From positions 1,765,681 through 1,829,680 of the forward strand of contig NZ_MASW01000001.1 of the NCBI RefSeq assembly GCF_003202285.1: DNA of 64,000 bases. The letters are read 5' to 3'. Position numbers and translations under genes: made by a program. Within the stretch, counting starts at the first letter, position 1. Each line of letters opens with the position of its first letter. Of the stretch, positions 1-9,955 are shown piece after piece. Under the pieces are notes generated by a model, which had not been told where the DNA came from, searched no databases, and saw only the letters and a list, made by a program, of their open reading frames with translations. Origin of the DNA: Prauserella muralis. GTDB lineage: Bacteria; Actinomycetota; Actinomycetes; Mycobacteriales; Pseudonocardiaceae.

Positions 1-1034
<1,034 letters not shown>

Positions 1035-1103
1035 AAGATGCTACGCACCCACTCTACGATCCTGAAACACCACCACGAAACACCCCGCGTGGCTGTTTCA
1101 CAG

Positions 1104-1221
1104 TGTTTCGGTGGTGATAGCGGTGAGGGAAACGCCCGGTCCCATTCCGAACCCGGAAGCTAAGCCCACCAGCGCCGATGGTACTGCACCCGCAGGGGTG
1201 TGGGAGAGTAGGACACCGCCG
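1104..1221 (+). rRNA. rrf: 5S ribosomal RNA
   Basis: The sequence has the actinobacterial 5S core: a GGTGGTGATAGCGGTGAGGG start region, CCCATTCCGAACCCGGAAGC in the middle, and a 3' strand ending in GACACCGCCGAAC that pairs with the 5' strand. It lies about 70 nt after the 23S end, as usual for the last gene of an rrn operon. The ends are accurate to within a few bases. Confidence 0.96.
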
Positions 1222-1238
1222 AACTCAACTTGAAGAAG

Positions 1239-1275
1239 GGCGGTATCCCGAGAAATCGGGATCCCGCCTTTTTTC
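1239..1275. terminator. Intrinsic terminator after the rRNA operon
   Basis: A 13-bp stem (GGCGGTATCCCGA paired with TCGGGATCCCGCC, one mismatch) with a GAAA tetraloop is followed by a run of T. It ends rRNA transcription from the left and lies just beyond the end of hisS, which comes from the right. Confidence 0.9.
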
Positions 1276-1344
1276 GTGTCCACGGTGCAATAAAAGAAAA
1301 GGGGTGCGCAGCCGTGCCGCCGCGCACCCCTTCGTCGGTTGCCG

Positions 1345-2616
1345 TCAGTTCTCGCCGCGCAGGGGGCGTTCCTCCAGGCCGTCCTGGTCCGCGCGCAGGT
1401 GCACGAACGCGGTGAACCCCGCGGCCTCCAGGCGCTTCAGCTGTGCCGCGAACTTGCCACTCCGGCGGACCGGCGCCACGGCCCGGCCACCATCGCGCAG
1501 TTCACGAGCCGTGGTCAGCACCGTCGGCGTCGGGACGTCGCCGTCGTACAGCACCGCGAGCCGCTCGCTCGTCCTCGGCTCCGACAACAGGTCGACGATC
1601 CGCTCGAAGCCGATCGAGAAGCCGCACGCGGGCACATCCGTGCCGAGCGAACGGCCAACCAGGTTGTCGTAGCGCCCGCCGCCGGCCACCGAACCGGCCG
1701 CACCCGGCGCCGTCACCTCGAAGATGTGGCCGGTGTAGTAGCCCATGCCCCGCACCAGCGTCGGGTCGAACTCCCACCGGATCCCGTGTACGGCGCCGAT
1801 CTCGTTCAGGCACGACCCCGTGGTCCCGATGTCGGCGACGACGTCCTCGGCCAGACTCGGCAGCGCCTCGCCCAGCACGTCGGTGACCTTGTCGCCCGGC
1901 ACCTGGCCGAGCGCCTCGATCCGTTCCCTCGCGGCCGAGACCACGCCGGACTCGAACCCACGGCGGCCCAGCTCCTCGGCGACCCCGTCCCAGCCGATCT
2001 TGTCCAGCTTGTCGAGGGTGATGAAGAAGCCGTCCTGCGCCTCGGCAGGCACCCCGGCTTCCGTGGCCAGCGTGGCCAGGAACCGCCGATCGGAGATCCG
2101 GACCGTGGTGTCGGTGAGGCCCACCCGGTTCAGCGCGTGCGTGGTGGCCTCGATCAGCTCGGCCTCGGCCAGCATGCTCGGCTCACCGATCATGTCGATG
2201 TCGCATTGGTAGAACTGCCGGTAGCGGCCCTTCTGTGGCCGCTCGGCACGCCACACCGGCCCGAACTGGAACGAGCGGAACGGCGTCGGCAACTCCGCCC
2301 GGTGCTGGCCGTAGAAGCGGGCGAGGGGAACCGTCAGGTCGTAGCGCAGGCCCAGGTCCACCAGCTCGGCGAGCTCGGTACCGGCCTCCACGCGGTCCGG
2401 GAGACCGCGGCGCAGCACCTGGAAGATCATCTTCTCGTTCTCGCCGCCCTGCCCGCCGGACAGCCGCTCGATGCGCTCCAGCGCGGGCGTCTCGATGCGC
2501 TGGTAGCCGTAGCGGCCGTACACCTCGGTGATCGTCGACAGCACATGGTCGCGCACCGCCACCGCAGCCGGAAGCAGGTCACGGGTTCCCCTTGCGGGGC
2601 TGTTGTCGATCTTCAC
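1345..2616 (-). CDS. hisS: Histidyl-tRNA synthetase
   Basis: The 423-residue protein charges tRNA-His with histidine in the cytoplasm and is a class II synthetase of normal length. The N-terminus carries the GTRDLLP motif. The catalytic core has FYQCDIDMIG and the histidine-binding segments RGMGYYTGHIFE and GGRYDNLVG, and an anticodon-binding domain follows. The start is GTG with a GAGG Shine-Dalgarno about 8 nt upstream. It converges on the rRNA operon terminator. Confidence 0.97.
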   Translation of the reverse strand: MKIDNSPARGTRDLLPAAVAVRDHVLSTITEVYGRYGYQRIETPALERIERLSGGQGGENEKMIFQVLRRGLPDRVEAGTELAELVDLGLRYDLTVPLARFYGQHRAELPTPFRSFQFGPVWRAERPQKGRYRQFYQCDIDMIGEPSMLAEAELIEATTHALNRVGLTDTTVRISDRRFLATLATEAGVPAEAQDGFFITLDKLDKIGWDGVAEELGRRGFESGVVSAARERIEALGQVPGDKVTDVLGEALPSLAEDVVADIGTTGSCLNEIGAVHGIRWEFDPTLVRGMGYYTGHIFEVTAPGAAGSVAGGGRYDNLVGRSLGTDVPACGFSIGFERIVDLLSEPRTSERLAVLYDGDVPTPTVLTTARELRDGGRAVAPVRRSGKFAAQLKRLEAAGFTAFVHLRADQDGLEERPLRGEN

Positions 2617-2663
2617 CAGGGTTTCCTCAGGTCAGGAGTACGGACAGGGAGTACCCGTCGAGT

Positions 2664-4172
2664 CTATCGAGCGGGTCGCGGGCCGATGAGCAGGGCGAGG
2701 GCGGCGCCGGCGGCGCACACGCCCGCCGTGATCGCGAAGATCTCCGTGTACTGCGTGAGCAGTGCCTCCCGCACGGCGCCGACGTAGGCGTCGAGGGCCG
2801 CCTCGTACTCCGCCTCCGACGGGAACAGCACCCGGATCGGCACGTCGAGCGCGGCCGTCATGCTGTGGAACCGGTGCAGCCCCCACGCCGACAGCGCCGC
2901 GATGCCCACGAGCATCCCCGTCATCCGTGCCACGACCACCCCGGCGGAGGCGACGCCGTGCTGGGCAGGAGGGACCACCCGGAGCGCGGCCGCCGACAGC
3001 GGTGCGATCACCAGCCCCAGGCCGAGGCCCACCACCGCCAGGTCGGTGTCCAACCGTGGCAGCGTCAGCGGGCCCAGCTCGTGCGGCCGTGCCAGCACGT
3101 CGGCGGGCCAGGCCGACATCAGGACGAACCCGGCCGCGGCCACGAGCATCCCGGCCACCGCCACCCAGCGCTCGCCCACGCGGGACGCGAGGAACCCACC
3201 GAGCACGGCACCCACCGGCAGCGCGACGAGGAAGCGCAGCAGCAACAGCACCCCGCCCCGGTCGTCGCGGCCGAGCAGCGTCTGTGCGAACAGGTCGACG
3301 TCGACGAGGGTCACCATCAACCCGGCACCCGCGGCGAGGCTGGTGCCGAGCGCGGCGAGGAACGGCCGCATCCGCACGTGTGCCGGGTCAAGCAGGCGCG
3401 TCCTGGCCCGCGATTCCCACACCACGAACGCCACCAGCGCGACGCCGGCACCGACGAGCAGCGGAAGTCCCCAGGACGGCAGGACCTGAGCGCGCGGGTC
3501 CGGGTTGTACAGCCCCGCGACGAGCAGCCCCAGCGCCACGGCGAGCAGGCCACCACCCGCGAGATCCACCCTGGCGCGCTCGGCGGGCCTGCCGCCCGGC
3601 ACGGAGACGGCCACGGCGGCCATCGCCAGCAGCGCCAGCGGCACGTTGACCCAGAACACGCTGCGCCAGCCGGCGAGCGCGGCCAGCGCGATGCCGTACA
3701 GCGGGCCCAGCACGCTGCCGAGCTCCTGCGCTCCGCCGAGCCCGCCCAGCACGGTGGCCCGCCGCCGCTGCGACCACAGGTCGGCGGCCAGGGCCATCGT
3801 CACCGGCAACAGCGCGCCACCCGCGATGCCGAGCAGCACCCGGCCCGCCACCAGCAGCGGCACCGTGCCCGCCGTGGCGGTCAGCACCGAGCCCGCGACG
3901 AACCCGGCCAGACACGCCTGAAGCAGCGCCTTCCGGCCGAACCGGTCGGAGGCCTGGCCGAGCAGCGGCATCGCGGCCACGTAGCCGAGCAGGTAGCCGG
4001 TGACCACCGGCGTGATGCGTTCCAGCCGGTTCACCGGGATCTGCAGGTCCTCGATGATCTGGCGCAGCAGCCCGACGACGACATAGGTGTCGAGTGCGCC
4101 GAGCAGGACGGCCAGCCCGCCCGCGCCGATCGCGAGCGAGCGGCCGGTCCGGGTGACCGCGAGGCCGGTCAC
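2664..4172 (-). CDS. p55: MFS efflux pump, P55-like
   Basis: This 502-residue polytopic protein of the DHA2-like major facilitator superfamily has about 14 predicted helices; loop motif [14 protein letters not shown] lies between helices 2 and 3. The GTG start overlaps the stop of the upstream LprG-like gene by four bases (GTGA). In mycobacteria lprG-p55 is an operon in which both proteins move triacylglycerides and other lipids and affect drug tolerance. The same order and overlap here support orthology. Longer readings that extend into lprG are not credible. Confidence 0.85.
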   Translation of the reverse strand: MTGLAVTRTGRSLAIGAGGLAVLLGALDTYVVVGLLRQIIEDLQIPVNRLERITPVVTGYLLGYVAAMPLLGQASDRFGRKALLQACLAGFVAGSVLTATAGTVPLLVAGRVLLGIAGGALLPVTMALAADLWSQRRRATVLGGLGGAQELGSVLGPLYGIALAALAGWRSVFWVNVPLALLAMAAVAVSVPGGRPAERARVDLAGGGLLAVALGLLVAGLYNPDPRAQVLPSWGLPLLVGAGVALVAFVVWESRARTRLLDPAHVRMRPFLAALGTSLAAGAGLMVTLVDVDLFAQTLLGRDDRGGVLLLLRFLVALPVGAVLGGFLASRVGERWVAVAGMLVAAAGFVLMSAWPADVLARPHELGPLTLPRLDTDLAVVGLGLGLVIAPLSAAALRVVPPAQHGVASAGVVVARMTGMLVGIAALSAWGLHRFHSMTAALDVPIRVLFPSEAEYEAALDAYVGAVREALLTQYTEIFAITAGVCAAGAALALLIGPRPAR

Positions 4173-4849
4173 GCGGGCGGGGTCACGGTGACGGGCTTGT
4201 CCACATCGGACAGCATCACCTCGGCGGTGGCGCCGTCGGCGAACGCGGCTGTGGCCTTCACCGGCAGGTGCCTGCCGTCGGCGCGCAGCCAGTAGGTCAT
4301 GTCCGCTCCCGACGGCACGCCGGGCAGCAGGCTCGCCAGCACGTCCTTGCCCACGGCGCCGGTCACTTTGTACGTCCGGGTGCCGCCGACGTCCTCGGCG
4401 GCCTCGGTGGTGGGATTCCGGGTGCTGGACAGCAGTTTCGCGACGCCGCGCTCGGGATCGAGCACCGCTGCCGGGTCGTACAGCGACGAGCTCAGCGCCG
4501 CCGGGATCCGCTGGTAGCCACCGGTCGGTCCCTTGAGGTAGAGGGTGTCGCCGGTGAGCACGAACTCGACCTCCACCAGCTGGCCCGCCTGCGTGAGCGT
4601 TCCGGACCCCTTCGCCTCGCCGTCCTTGGTGAGGTCGCCGTCGAGGCTCTGCACGGCCAGGCCGGGGATCGTGCCGTCGACGCGCAGGGTGAAGTGGGTG
4701 CTGCCGATCTCCGCCGTGGCGGTGGCGGCCTCCTTCAGCAGGGCGGAGCCGTCGGGCAGCGAGCCCTGCGGCGTCTCGTCGGACGTGCAGCCCGCGGCGA
4801 GCGTGGCCGCGAGCGCGAGCGCCCCCACCAGGATTCGGCGAATGACCAT
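4169..4849 (-). CDS. lprG: LprG/LppX-family lipoprotein
   Basis: The 226-residue precursor has a short basic N-terminus, a hydrophobic segment and lipobox LAAGC with Cys21 as the lipidation site. The rest matches the LppX/LprAFG fold, a half-barrel with a large cavity that carries acylated lipids across the cell envelope. It is the first gene of a two-gene operon with the P55-like exporter and shares four bases with it. It is of normal length for the family. Confidence 0.88.
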   Translation of the reverse strand: MVIRRILVGALALAATLAAGCTSDETPQGSLPDGSALLKEAATATAEIGSTHFTLRVDGTIPGLAVQSLDGDLTKDGEAKGSGTLTQAGQLVEVEFVLTGDTLYLKGPTGGYQRIPAALSSSLYDPAAVLDPERGVAKLLSSTRNPTTEAAEDVGGTRTYKVTGAVGKDVLASLLPGVPSGADMTYWLRADGRHLPVKATAAFADGATAEVMLSDVDKPVTVTPPA

Positions 4850-4889
4850 GCGCGCATCGTAGAGCCACCGGCCCGGCAGCGTGGTGGCT

Positions 4890-5342
4890 CTACGGCATCA
4901 GTCCGGCCGCGATCGTGGCGCCGAGTTCCCAGCAGGCCGCGAGGTCGTCCTTGGCAGGCTCGCCCTGGACGACGACGGGTTCGGCGGCCTGCGTCCAGCC
5001 GAGGCCCGTGGTGATGGCGTCGATGGCCCGCTGCGCGCCCTCGGTGCCCTGGTTGCCGTGCAGGTAGTAGCCGAACGGCCGGTTCCGGGTCGTGTCCAGA
5101 CACGGGTAGTAGACGGTGTCGAAGAAGTGCTTGAGCGCGCCCGACATGTAGCCGAGGTTCGCCGGGGTGCCGAGCAGGTACCCGTCGGCGTCGAGAACGT
5201 CGGAGGCGGTGGTGGCCAGCGCAGGCCTGCGCACCACGTCGACGCCGGTGATCTCCCTGTCGGTGGCGCCGGCGACGACGGCCTCGAACATCGCCTGCAG
5301 GTGCGGCGACGGCGTGTGATGCACGATGAGCAGCGTGGACAC
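4890..5342 (-). CDS. Flavodoxin-fold NAD(P)H-dependent reductase
   Basis: The 150-residue soluble protein has a flavodoxin-like N-terminus (LLIVHHTPSPH) where the phosphate of FMN would sit, and a GTPANLGYMSGALKHFFD segment typical of WrbA/NADPH-dependent FMN reductases. The substrate is unknown. The start is GTG. It lies 40 bp upstream of lprG on the same strand and could be co-transcribed, but a stem-loop repeat separates it from pmmB. Confidence 0.75.
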   Translation of the reverse strand: MSTLLIVHHTPSPHLQAMFEAVVAGATDREITGVDVVRRPALATTASDVLDADGYLLGTPANLGYMSGALKHFFDTVYYPCLDTTRNRPFGYYLHGNQGTEGAQRAIDAITTGLGWTQAAEPVVVQGEPAKDDLAACWELGATIAAGLMP

Positions 5343-5398
5343 AGTCCGTCAGGGTGCCCGCCGTGCCTGCCCGGCGCAACCAGAGCCCCCGCCGAGCC

Positions 5399-5451
5399 GG
5401 GAGCAAGGGAGGTTTACTCCCACGAAACGAGAGTAAATGTCCCTTGCTCCC
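5399..5451. repeat. Palindromic repeat A, copy 1
   Basis: An imperfect 21-bp inverted repeat (left arm from 5399, right arm to 5451, two mismatches) encloses the loop core CGAAACGA. The arms contain GAGCAAGGGA and TCCCTTGCTC. A second copy at 23729 shares the arms and loop core. It lies between two leftward genes, downstream of pmmB, and could fold as a terminator-like RNA hairpin. Confidence 0.85.
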
Positions 5452-5467
5452 ATCCTGGGTGGGCGGG

Positions 5468-7126
5468 TCAGGGGGTGAGCAGGCGGTCGACGTCGGTGGC
5501 GAGGGCTTGCAGGCGGTCACCGGCGGCGGCGTCGGCCTCGGCGAGGCGTTCGCGGGGCGGGGCGGGTGCCGTCACCTCCAGGTAGGCCTTGAGGGTCGGC
5601 TCCGTGCCGGACGGGCGCAGCGCCACCCGCACGCCCTCGCCGCGCAGCAGCAGCACGTCGGCATCCGGCAACAGGTCCTCGGCCGTCAGCTCCACCCCGC
5701 CGAGCGACGCGGGCGGCTCCGCCCGCACCCTGGCCATCAGCGCGGCCCGCTCGCGCGGATCGGCCATCCGGATCGTCACCTGGCCCGTCCGGTGCAGCCC
5801 GTGCCGCACCGTGAGGTCGTCGTAGGCGTCGAACAGGGTGCGGCCCCGCGCCTTGAGGGTGGCCGCCAGGTCGCACGCCAGCACCGCCGCCGCGATGCCG
5901 TCCTTGTCCCGGACGGAGCCGGGGTCCACGCACAGGCCCAGCGCCTCCTCGTAGGCGAACACCAGGCCGTCGCCGGCACGCGCCAGCCACTTGAAGCCGG
6001 TGAGCGTCTCGGCGTAGCGCGCGCCGCGGGCGGCGGCGACCCGCCGCAGCATCGACGACGACACCACCGTGGTGGCCACCAGCGGATCCGGAACGTCCGC
6101 TGTGGACAGTACGTGATCGCCGAGCACAACGCCTGCCTGGTCGCCGGTCAGCGGGCGCCAGGAGCCGTCCCGGCTGCGCGTGCCCACCTGGCACCGGTCG
6201 GCGTCCGGGTCGAGGGCGACGACGAGGTCGGCGTCCACCTCGGCGGCCAGCGCGTATAGCAGGTCGGTGGCGCCCGGCACCTCCGGGTTCGGAAACGAGA
6301 CGGTCGGGAAGGTGGCATCAGGCTGCGACTGCTCGGCGACCAGGTGCACGTCGGTGAACCCGGCTCCCTGCAGTGCCCTGCGCAGCACCTCGGCCCCGAC
6401 GCCGTGCAGCGCCGTCGCCGCCACCCGCAGCGTGCGCTCGCCGCCCCGGGGCAGGGCATGCACCCGCGCCAGATAGGCCTCCAGCACGTCGTCGCCCAGC
6501 ACGGCCACTCCGGCGGTGTCGCGTGGCACCGACACCGCCGCGGGCGCCGAGGCGATCGCCGCCTCGATCTGCCGGTCGGCGGGAGGCACGATCTGCGCGC
6601 CGGTGCCGTCGTAGAGCTTGTAGCCGTTGTCGGCGGGCGGGTTGTGCGAGGCCGTGATCTGGATGCCCGCCACCGCACCGAGCTGCCGCACCGCGAACGC
6701 GAGCACGGGGGTCGGCAGCGGCGCGGGCAGCGTCCGCACGGCGAACCCGGCGGCGGCCAGCACCTCGGCTGCCGCGGCGGCGAAGGTCTCCGAGCCGCGC
6801 CGCGCGTCGCGGCCGATCACGACGATGCCGCCCGCGGCATCCTGGCTCGCCAGCCACGACGCCACCGCGGCAGTGGTCCGGACCACCACGGCGGTGTTCA
6901 TGCCGTTCGGCCCGGCCCGCACCGGCCCGCGCAGCCCCGCCGTACCGAAGGTCAGTGGGCCCGCCATCCGGTCCTCGAGGTCGGCCACGGCGGTGGCGTC
7001 ACCTCCCATGGCGCGGGCGAGCACGTCCTGCAGTTCCGCGCGGGACCGCGGGTCGGCGTCGTCGGCGATCCAGCGGAACGTCGTGTCGCGCAGCGCCGCG
7101 GTGAGCCTGCCGGTCGGTTCGGTCAC
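5468..7126 (-). CDS. pmmB: Phosphomannomutase/phosphoglucomutase
   Basis: The 552-residue alpha-D-phosphohexomutase interconverts hexose 1- and 6-phosphates for cell-envelope sugar synthesis. Visible motifs in order are TFGTAGLRG near residue 58, the active-site phosphoserine loop TASHNPPADNGYK, the metal-binding loop DPDADR and the phosphate-binding SGTEPTLK near the C-terminus. Length fits the long PMM/PGM form. The start is GTG. It resembles Rv3308, and a PNP gene lies nearby as in mycobacteria, but here a regulator gene intervenes. Confidence 0.92.
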   Translation of the reverse strand: MTEPTGRLTAALRDTTFRWIADDADPRSRAELQDVLARAMGGDATAVADLEDRMAGPLTFGTAGLRGPVRAGPNGMNTAVVVRTTAAVASWLASQDAAGGIVVIGRDARRGSETFAAAAAEVLAAAGFAVRTLPAPLPTPVLAFAVRQLGAVAGIQITASHNPPADNGYKLYDGTGAQIVPPADRQIEAAIASAPAAVSVPRDTAGVAVLGDDVLEAYLARVHALPRGGERTLRVAATALHGVGAEVLRRALQGAGFTDVHLVAEQSQPDATFPTVSFPNPEVPGATDLLYALAAEVDADLVVALDPDADRCQVGTRSRDGSWRPLTGDQAGVVLGDHVLSTADVPDPLVATTVVSSSMLRRVAAARGARYAETLTGFKWLARAGDGLVFAYEEALGLCVDPGSVRDKDGIAAAVLACDLAATLKARGRTLFDAYDDLTVRHGLHRTGQVTIRMADPRERAALMARVRAEPPASLGGVELTAEDLLPDADVLLLRGEGVRVALRPSGTEPTLKAYLEVTAPAPPRERLAEADAAAGDRLQALATDVDRLLTP

Positions 7127-7237
7127 CGGCCAATGTTGTCAACCACCGGCGATCCCGCTACCGTCACCCCCGCCCGGCCCGCCGCCGCCCAAACGGACGC
7201 GCTTCGCGCGGCTGAATACTTCATAGGGTTAACCCGA

Positions 7238-8437
7238 ATGCAGCATGACGTCTCGATCGACGAGTCCACCAGGGCGCAGCTGATCGAGCTGGCCCCGGCC
7301 ATGCGGGCGAGGGCGGGCGAAGTTGCACAGCTCATCCTGCAGCGGATCCAGAGCACGATCCCCGCCTATGCGCGCCCGCTCGAGGGCACCTTCGGCGAGG
7401 CCATCGTCGGCGGCGTCGAGCAGGGGGTGCTGGAGTTCGTCGACCGGCTCGTCGATCCGGGCAGCACCGGCACCGGCACGGCCGAGCTGTTCCGGCTCCT
7501 CGGCAGGTACGAGGTCATCGAGGGTCGCGGTATCGACGTGCTGCACGCGGCCTACCGCATCGGCGCCCGCGTCGGCTGGCAGGCGCTCAGCGAGTTCGGC
7601 CAGCGCAGCGGGCTGCCGGTGAGTGCCATGTGTGAGCTGGCGGGCGCGCTGTTCGCCTACATCGACGAGCTGTCCTCGCTGTCCCACGAGGGCTACACCG
7701 CCGCGCAGGCGCGCGCCGCGGGTGCGCTGGAGCGGCGGCGCAAGCGCTTGCTCGACCGCATGCTCGGTGACCCGGCGCCCGCGCACGGCGAACTCGGCGC
7801 GCTGGCCGACGCGGCGAGGTGGCCGCTGCCCGAGCAGGTCGTCGTCGTGGTGCTCGATCCGCCGGGCGGCCAGCACCCTTCGCCCACGCCGGAGCTCGAC
7901 GCCGACGTGCTCGTCGACCTGGAGAGCGACCAGCCGTGCCTGGTCGTGCCCGCCGGCCGGGGCCGGACGGAGGAGCTGGGGCGTGCGCTGGCCGGGTGGC
8001 GCGCGGTGACCGGACCCGCCGTCGACGTCGCCGACGCGCGGCACTCGCTGCGGTGGGCCCGCGGCGTCGCCGCGCTCGTCCGCGACGGCGTCCTGCCGGG
8101 CAGGCCACTGACCGACGGTGCCGAGCACCTCGTCGCCCTGTGGCTGCTCAGCGACGCCGCCCTGGCCGCCCGGCTCGCCCGGCAGGCGACCGAACCGCTC
8201 TCCGCCGTCGCGGTGAAACAGCGCGAGCGGCTCGCCGAGACGCTGTCCGCGTGGCTGGAGACGCGGGGCGGCGCTCCCGAGATCGCCGCGCAACTCGGCG
8301 TGCACCCGCAGACGGTGCGGTACCGGCTGCATCAGCTGGAGGACCTCTACGGCGAGCGTCTCCACGACCCGGACACGCGGTTCGCGCTCACCGCCGCGTT
8401 GCGCGTCCGGCGGCTGCTGTCCCGCCGGACGGAGTAG
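7238..8437 (+). CDS. PucR-type helix-turn-helix regulator
   Basis: The 399-residue cytoplasmic regulator has a C-terminal PucR-family HTH near residues 345-395 (GAPEIAAQLGVHPQTVRYRL). The N-terminal half (about 1-170) is a helical sensor-like region seen in many actinobacterial PucR proteins. No effector can be inferred. The ATG was chosen because the protein reads conserved from there and it leaves 111 bp for a promoter shared with pmmB; an ATG at 7133 is a weaker alternative. The position between pmmB and the PNP operon hints at sugar or purine control, but that is only context. Confidence 0.78.
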   Translation: MQHDVSIDESTRAQLIELAPAMRARAGEVAQLILQRIQSTIPAYARPLEGTFGEAIVGGVEQGVLEFVDRLVDPGSTGTGTAELFRLLGRYEVIEGRGIDVLHAAYRIGARVGWQALSEFGQRSGLPVSAMCELAGALFAYIDELSSLSHEGYTAAQARAAGALERRRKRLLDRMLGDPAPAHGELGALADAARWPLPEQVVVVVLDPPGGQHPSPTPELDADVLVDLESDQPCLVVPAGRGRTEELGRALAGWRAVTGPAVDVADARHSLRWARGVAALVRDGVLPGRPLTDGAEHLVALWLLSDAALAARLARQATEPLSAVAVKQRERLAETLSAWLETRGGAPEIAAQLGVHPQTVRYRLHQLEDLYGERLHDPDTRFALTAALRVRRLLSRRTE

Positions 8438-8551
8438 GGACACGCATTTCCGTGCGCATTTGTCACGGGCGTTTTGTCAGGCTCGTGACAAGTTCGCTGA
8501 CAGTCAGCGGAAAACGTCGTCGAAGCACACTATCGGGCTATTGTTGACTGC

Positions 8552-8647
8552 ATGGCAATACGCCAAATTGGCTGTGCCGCAAGGAAACTCGGTGTCACGC
8601 TACCGCGCGGCGACGAATCTCGGATTGTTGAAAGGGAAAATCCATGA
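8552..8647 (+). CDS. Tiny ORF, 31 residues, unknown
   Basis: An ATG opens a 31-codon frame whose stop overlaps the next tiny frame (ATGA). There is no Shine-Dalgarno, but TATTGT lies seven bases before the ATG, a layout expected for a leaderless transcript. The predicted peptide is basic in the middle with one Cys. It lies in a locally AT-richer gap between convergent genes. I do not recognise it and it may be noncoding. Confidence 0.25.
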   Translation: MAIRQIGCAARKLGVTLPRGDESRIVERENP

Positions 8648-8706
8648 CGAGTCGGGAAATCGCGGACGTGCCCATCACCACGAGCCAGGCATCCACCGGA
8701 AAGTGA
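8644..8706 (+). CDS. Tiny ORF, 20 residues, unknown
   Basis: This 20-codon frame begins with an ATG overlapping the stop of the preceding tiny frame. A purine-rich GAAAGGGAAAA stretch upstream could act as a ribosome-binding site. The peptide ends in the polar sequence ITTSQASTGK and stops six bases before the stop codon of the convergent PNP gene. No family is recognised. It could be a short peptide gene or chance. Confidence 0.25.
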   Translation: MTSREIADVPITTSQASTGK

Positions 8707-8712
8707 CGAGCG

Positions 8713-9522
8713 TCACGCTCGCTGCACGAGTTCGCGCAACAGCCCGCCCATCCGCTCGGCCGCGGCCTTGCCCGCCGCGATGACCTCCTCGTGGCTCAGC
8801 GGCTCGCCGGTGATCCCCGCGGCGAGGTTGGTCACGAGCGACAGCCCGAACACCTCCACCCCGGCGGCCCTGGCCGCGATCGCCTCCAGCACGGTCGACA
8901 TGCCCACGAGGTCGGCGCCGAGGGTGCGCAGCATCCGGATCTCGGCGGGCGTCTCGAAGTGCGGGCCGGGCAGCCCCGCGTAGACGCCCTCCTCCAGGGT
9001 CGGGTCGATCTGCCTGGCCACCGCACGCAGCCGCGCCGAGTACAGGTCGACGAGGTCGACGAAGTTCGCACCCGTGATCGGCGAGGTCGCGGTCATGTTG
9101 AGGTGGTCCGACACCAGCACCGGCTGGCCGACCTCGAAACCGTCGCGCAGGCCGCCCGCGGCGTTGGTGAGCAGCACCGACGACACCCCGGCCTCGGCGG
9201 CCGTGCGCACGGCGTGCACGACCCGCGCCACGCCCTTGCCCTCGTACAGGTGCGTGCGGCCCAGCAGCACCAGCACGCGCTTGTCGCCGACCACCACCGA
9301 CCGGGCCGTGCTGCCGTGGCCCACCGCGCTGGGCGTCTCGAACCCGGGCAGCTCGCCCAGCGGCACCTCGGTCTCCGGCTCGCCGATGACGTCGGCGGCA
9401 GGGCGCCAGCCCGATCCGAGCACCACGGCGATGTCGTGCCGCGCGGCGCCGGTCCGTTCGGCGAGCACCGACGCGGCCACGGCGGCGAGCTCACGGGGCT
9501 GCGTGTCGATCGTGTCGTTCAC
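8713..9522 (-). CDS. punA: Purine nucleoside phosphorylase
   Basis: The 269-residue enzyme splits purine nucleosides with phosphate in salvage. It belongs to the trimeric PNP/MTAP class: VVLGSGW for phosphate, TNAAGGL, and the substrate segment [20 protein letters not shown] followed by [11 protein letters not shown] at 9522 gives the family's usual N-terminus; longer readings run into the ABA4-like gene. The first 32 bases overlap the end of that gene, which suggests translational coupling in one leftward operon. It corresponds to Rv3307 (deoD). Confidence 0.93.
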   Translation of the reverse strand: MNDTIDTQPRELAAVAASVLAERTGAARHDIAVVLGSGWRPAADVIGEPETEVPLGELPGFETPSAVGHGSTARSVVVGDKRVLVLLGRTHLYEGKGVARVVHAVRTAAEAGVSSVLLTNAAGGLRDGFEVGQPVLVSDHLNMTATSPITGANFVDLVDLYSARLRAVARQIDPTLEEGVYAGLPGPHFETPAEIRMLRTLGADLVGMSTVLEAIAARAAGVEVFGLSLVTNLAAGITGEPLSHEEVIAAGKAAAERMGGLLRELVQRA

Positions 9523-9955
9523 GGGCGCCCAGCCTACGGGGTGTGGCACTGGCGGCGCGCACGAGCAGGTAGGCCAGCAGCCCGAACGGCGACAGCAGGA
9601 TCGTGAGCACCAGGATCGGAGCCAGCAGCGCGTGGTGGACACCCCGCTCGCGGGCGTCGCGGTAGATCCACCGGCCGACGAACAGGTCGAAGGCGATGAG
9701 GTGTGCCCAGATGGCCGCCGCGCCTGCCGGGCTGCCGAGAAACGCCTGGAGCGCACCGAGATCCGGCCTGCTGACCACCCGCCACAGCTCGCCGAACCCG
9801 GCGGCGGCGAGCACGGCGTAGCAGGCCAGGGGCGGGGCGATGATCCACGGCGAGCCGATGAGGCGCCGGGTCCAGGACCAGCCGGGCGCGAGGATCATCA
9901 GCGCCCAGAACGGGGCGGCGAGCCAGAACGTGAGGTCGAACAGTGCGCCGGTCAC
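9491..9955 (-). CDS. ABA4-like (DUF4281) membrane protein
   Basis: The 154-residue protein has four predicted membrane helices and the DUF4281/ABA4 pattern, including a central [20 protein letters not shown] and a C-terminal [12 protein letters not shown]. Plant ABA4 takes part in neoxanthin formation; the bacterial role is unknown. The GTG start overlaps the preceding stop by four bases and the 3' end overlaps the PNP start by 32 bases, so it sits tightly inside a three-gene operon. Confidence 0.8.
   Translation of the reverse strand: MTGALFDLTFWLAAPFWALMILAPGWSWTRRLIGSPWIIAPPLACYAVLAAAGFGELWRVVSRPDLGALQAFLGSPAGAAAIWAHLIAFDLFVGRWIYRDARERGVHHALLAPILVLTILLSPFGLLAYLLVRAASATPRRLGARERHDRHAAP

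Noticed and set aside
1104-1283. A tRNA gene after the 5S rRNA
   Set aside because: No cloverleaf or TTCGA-type T-loop is seen; the space to hisS holds only the terminator.
2592-4295. A 567-codon plus-strand frame opposite the P55-like gene
   Set aside because: Very Arg/Gln/His-rich with no family pattern; it is the complement of third-position GC bias in the real gene.
8460-8783. A 107-codon plus-strand frame between the PucR and PNP genes
   Set aside because: Overlaps the PNP end by about 70 bases, has no ribosome site and no recognisable pattern; the two shorter frames fit the local signals better.
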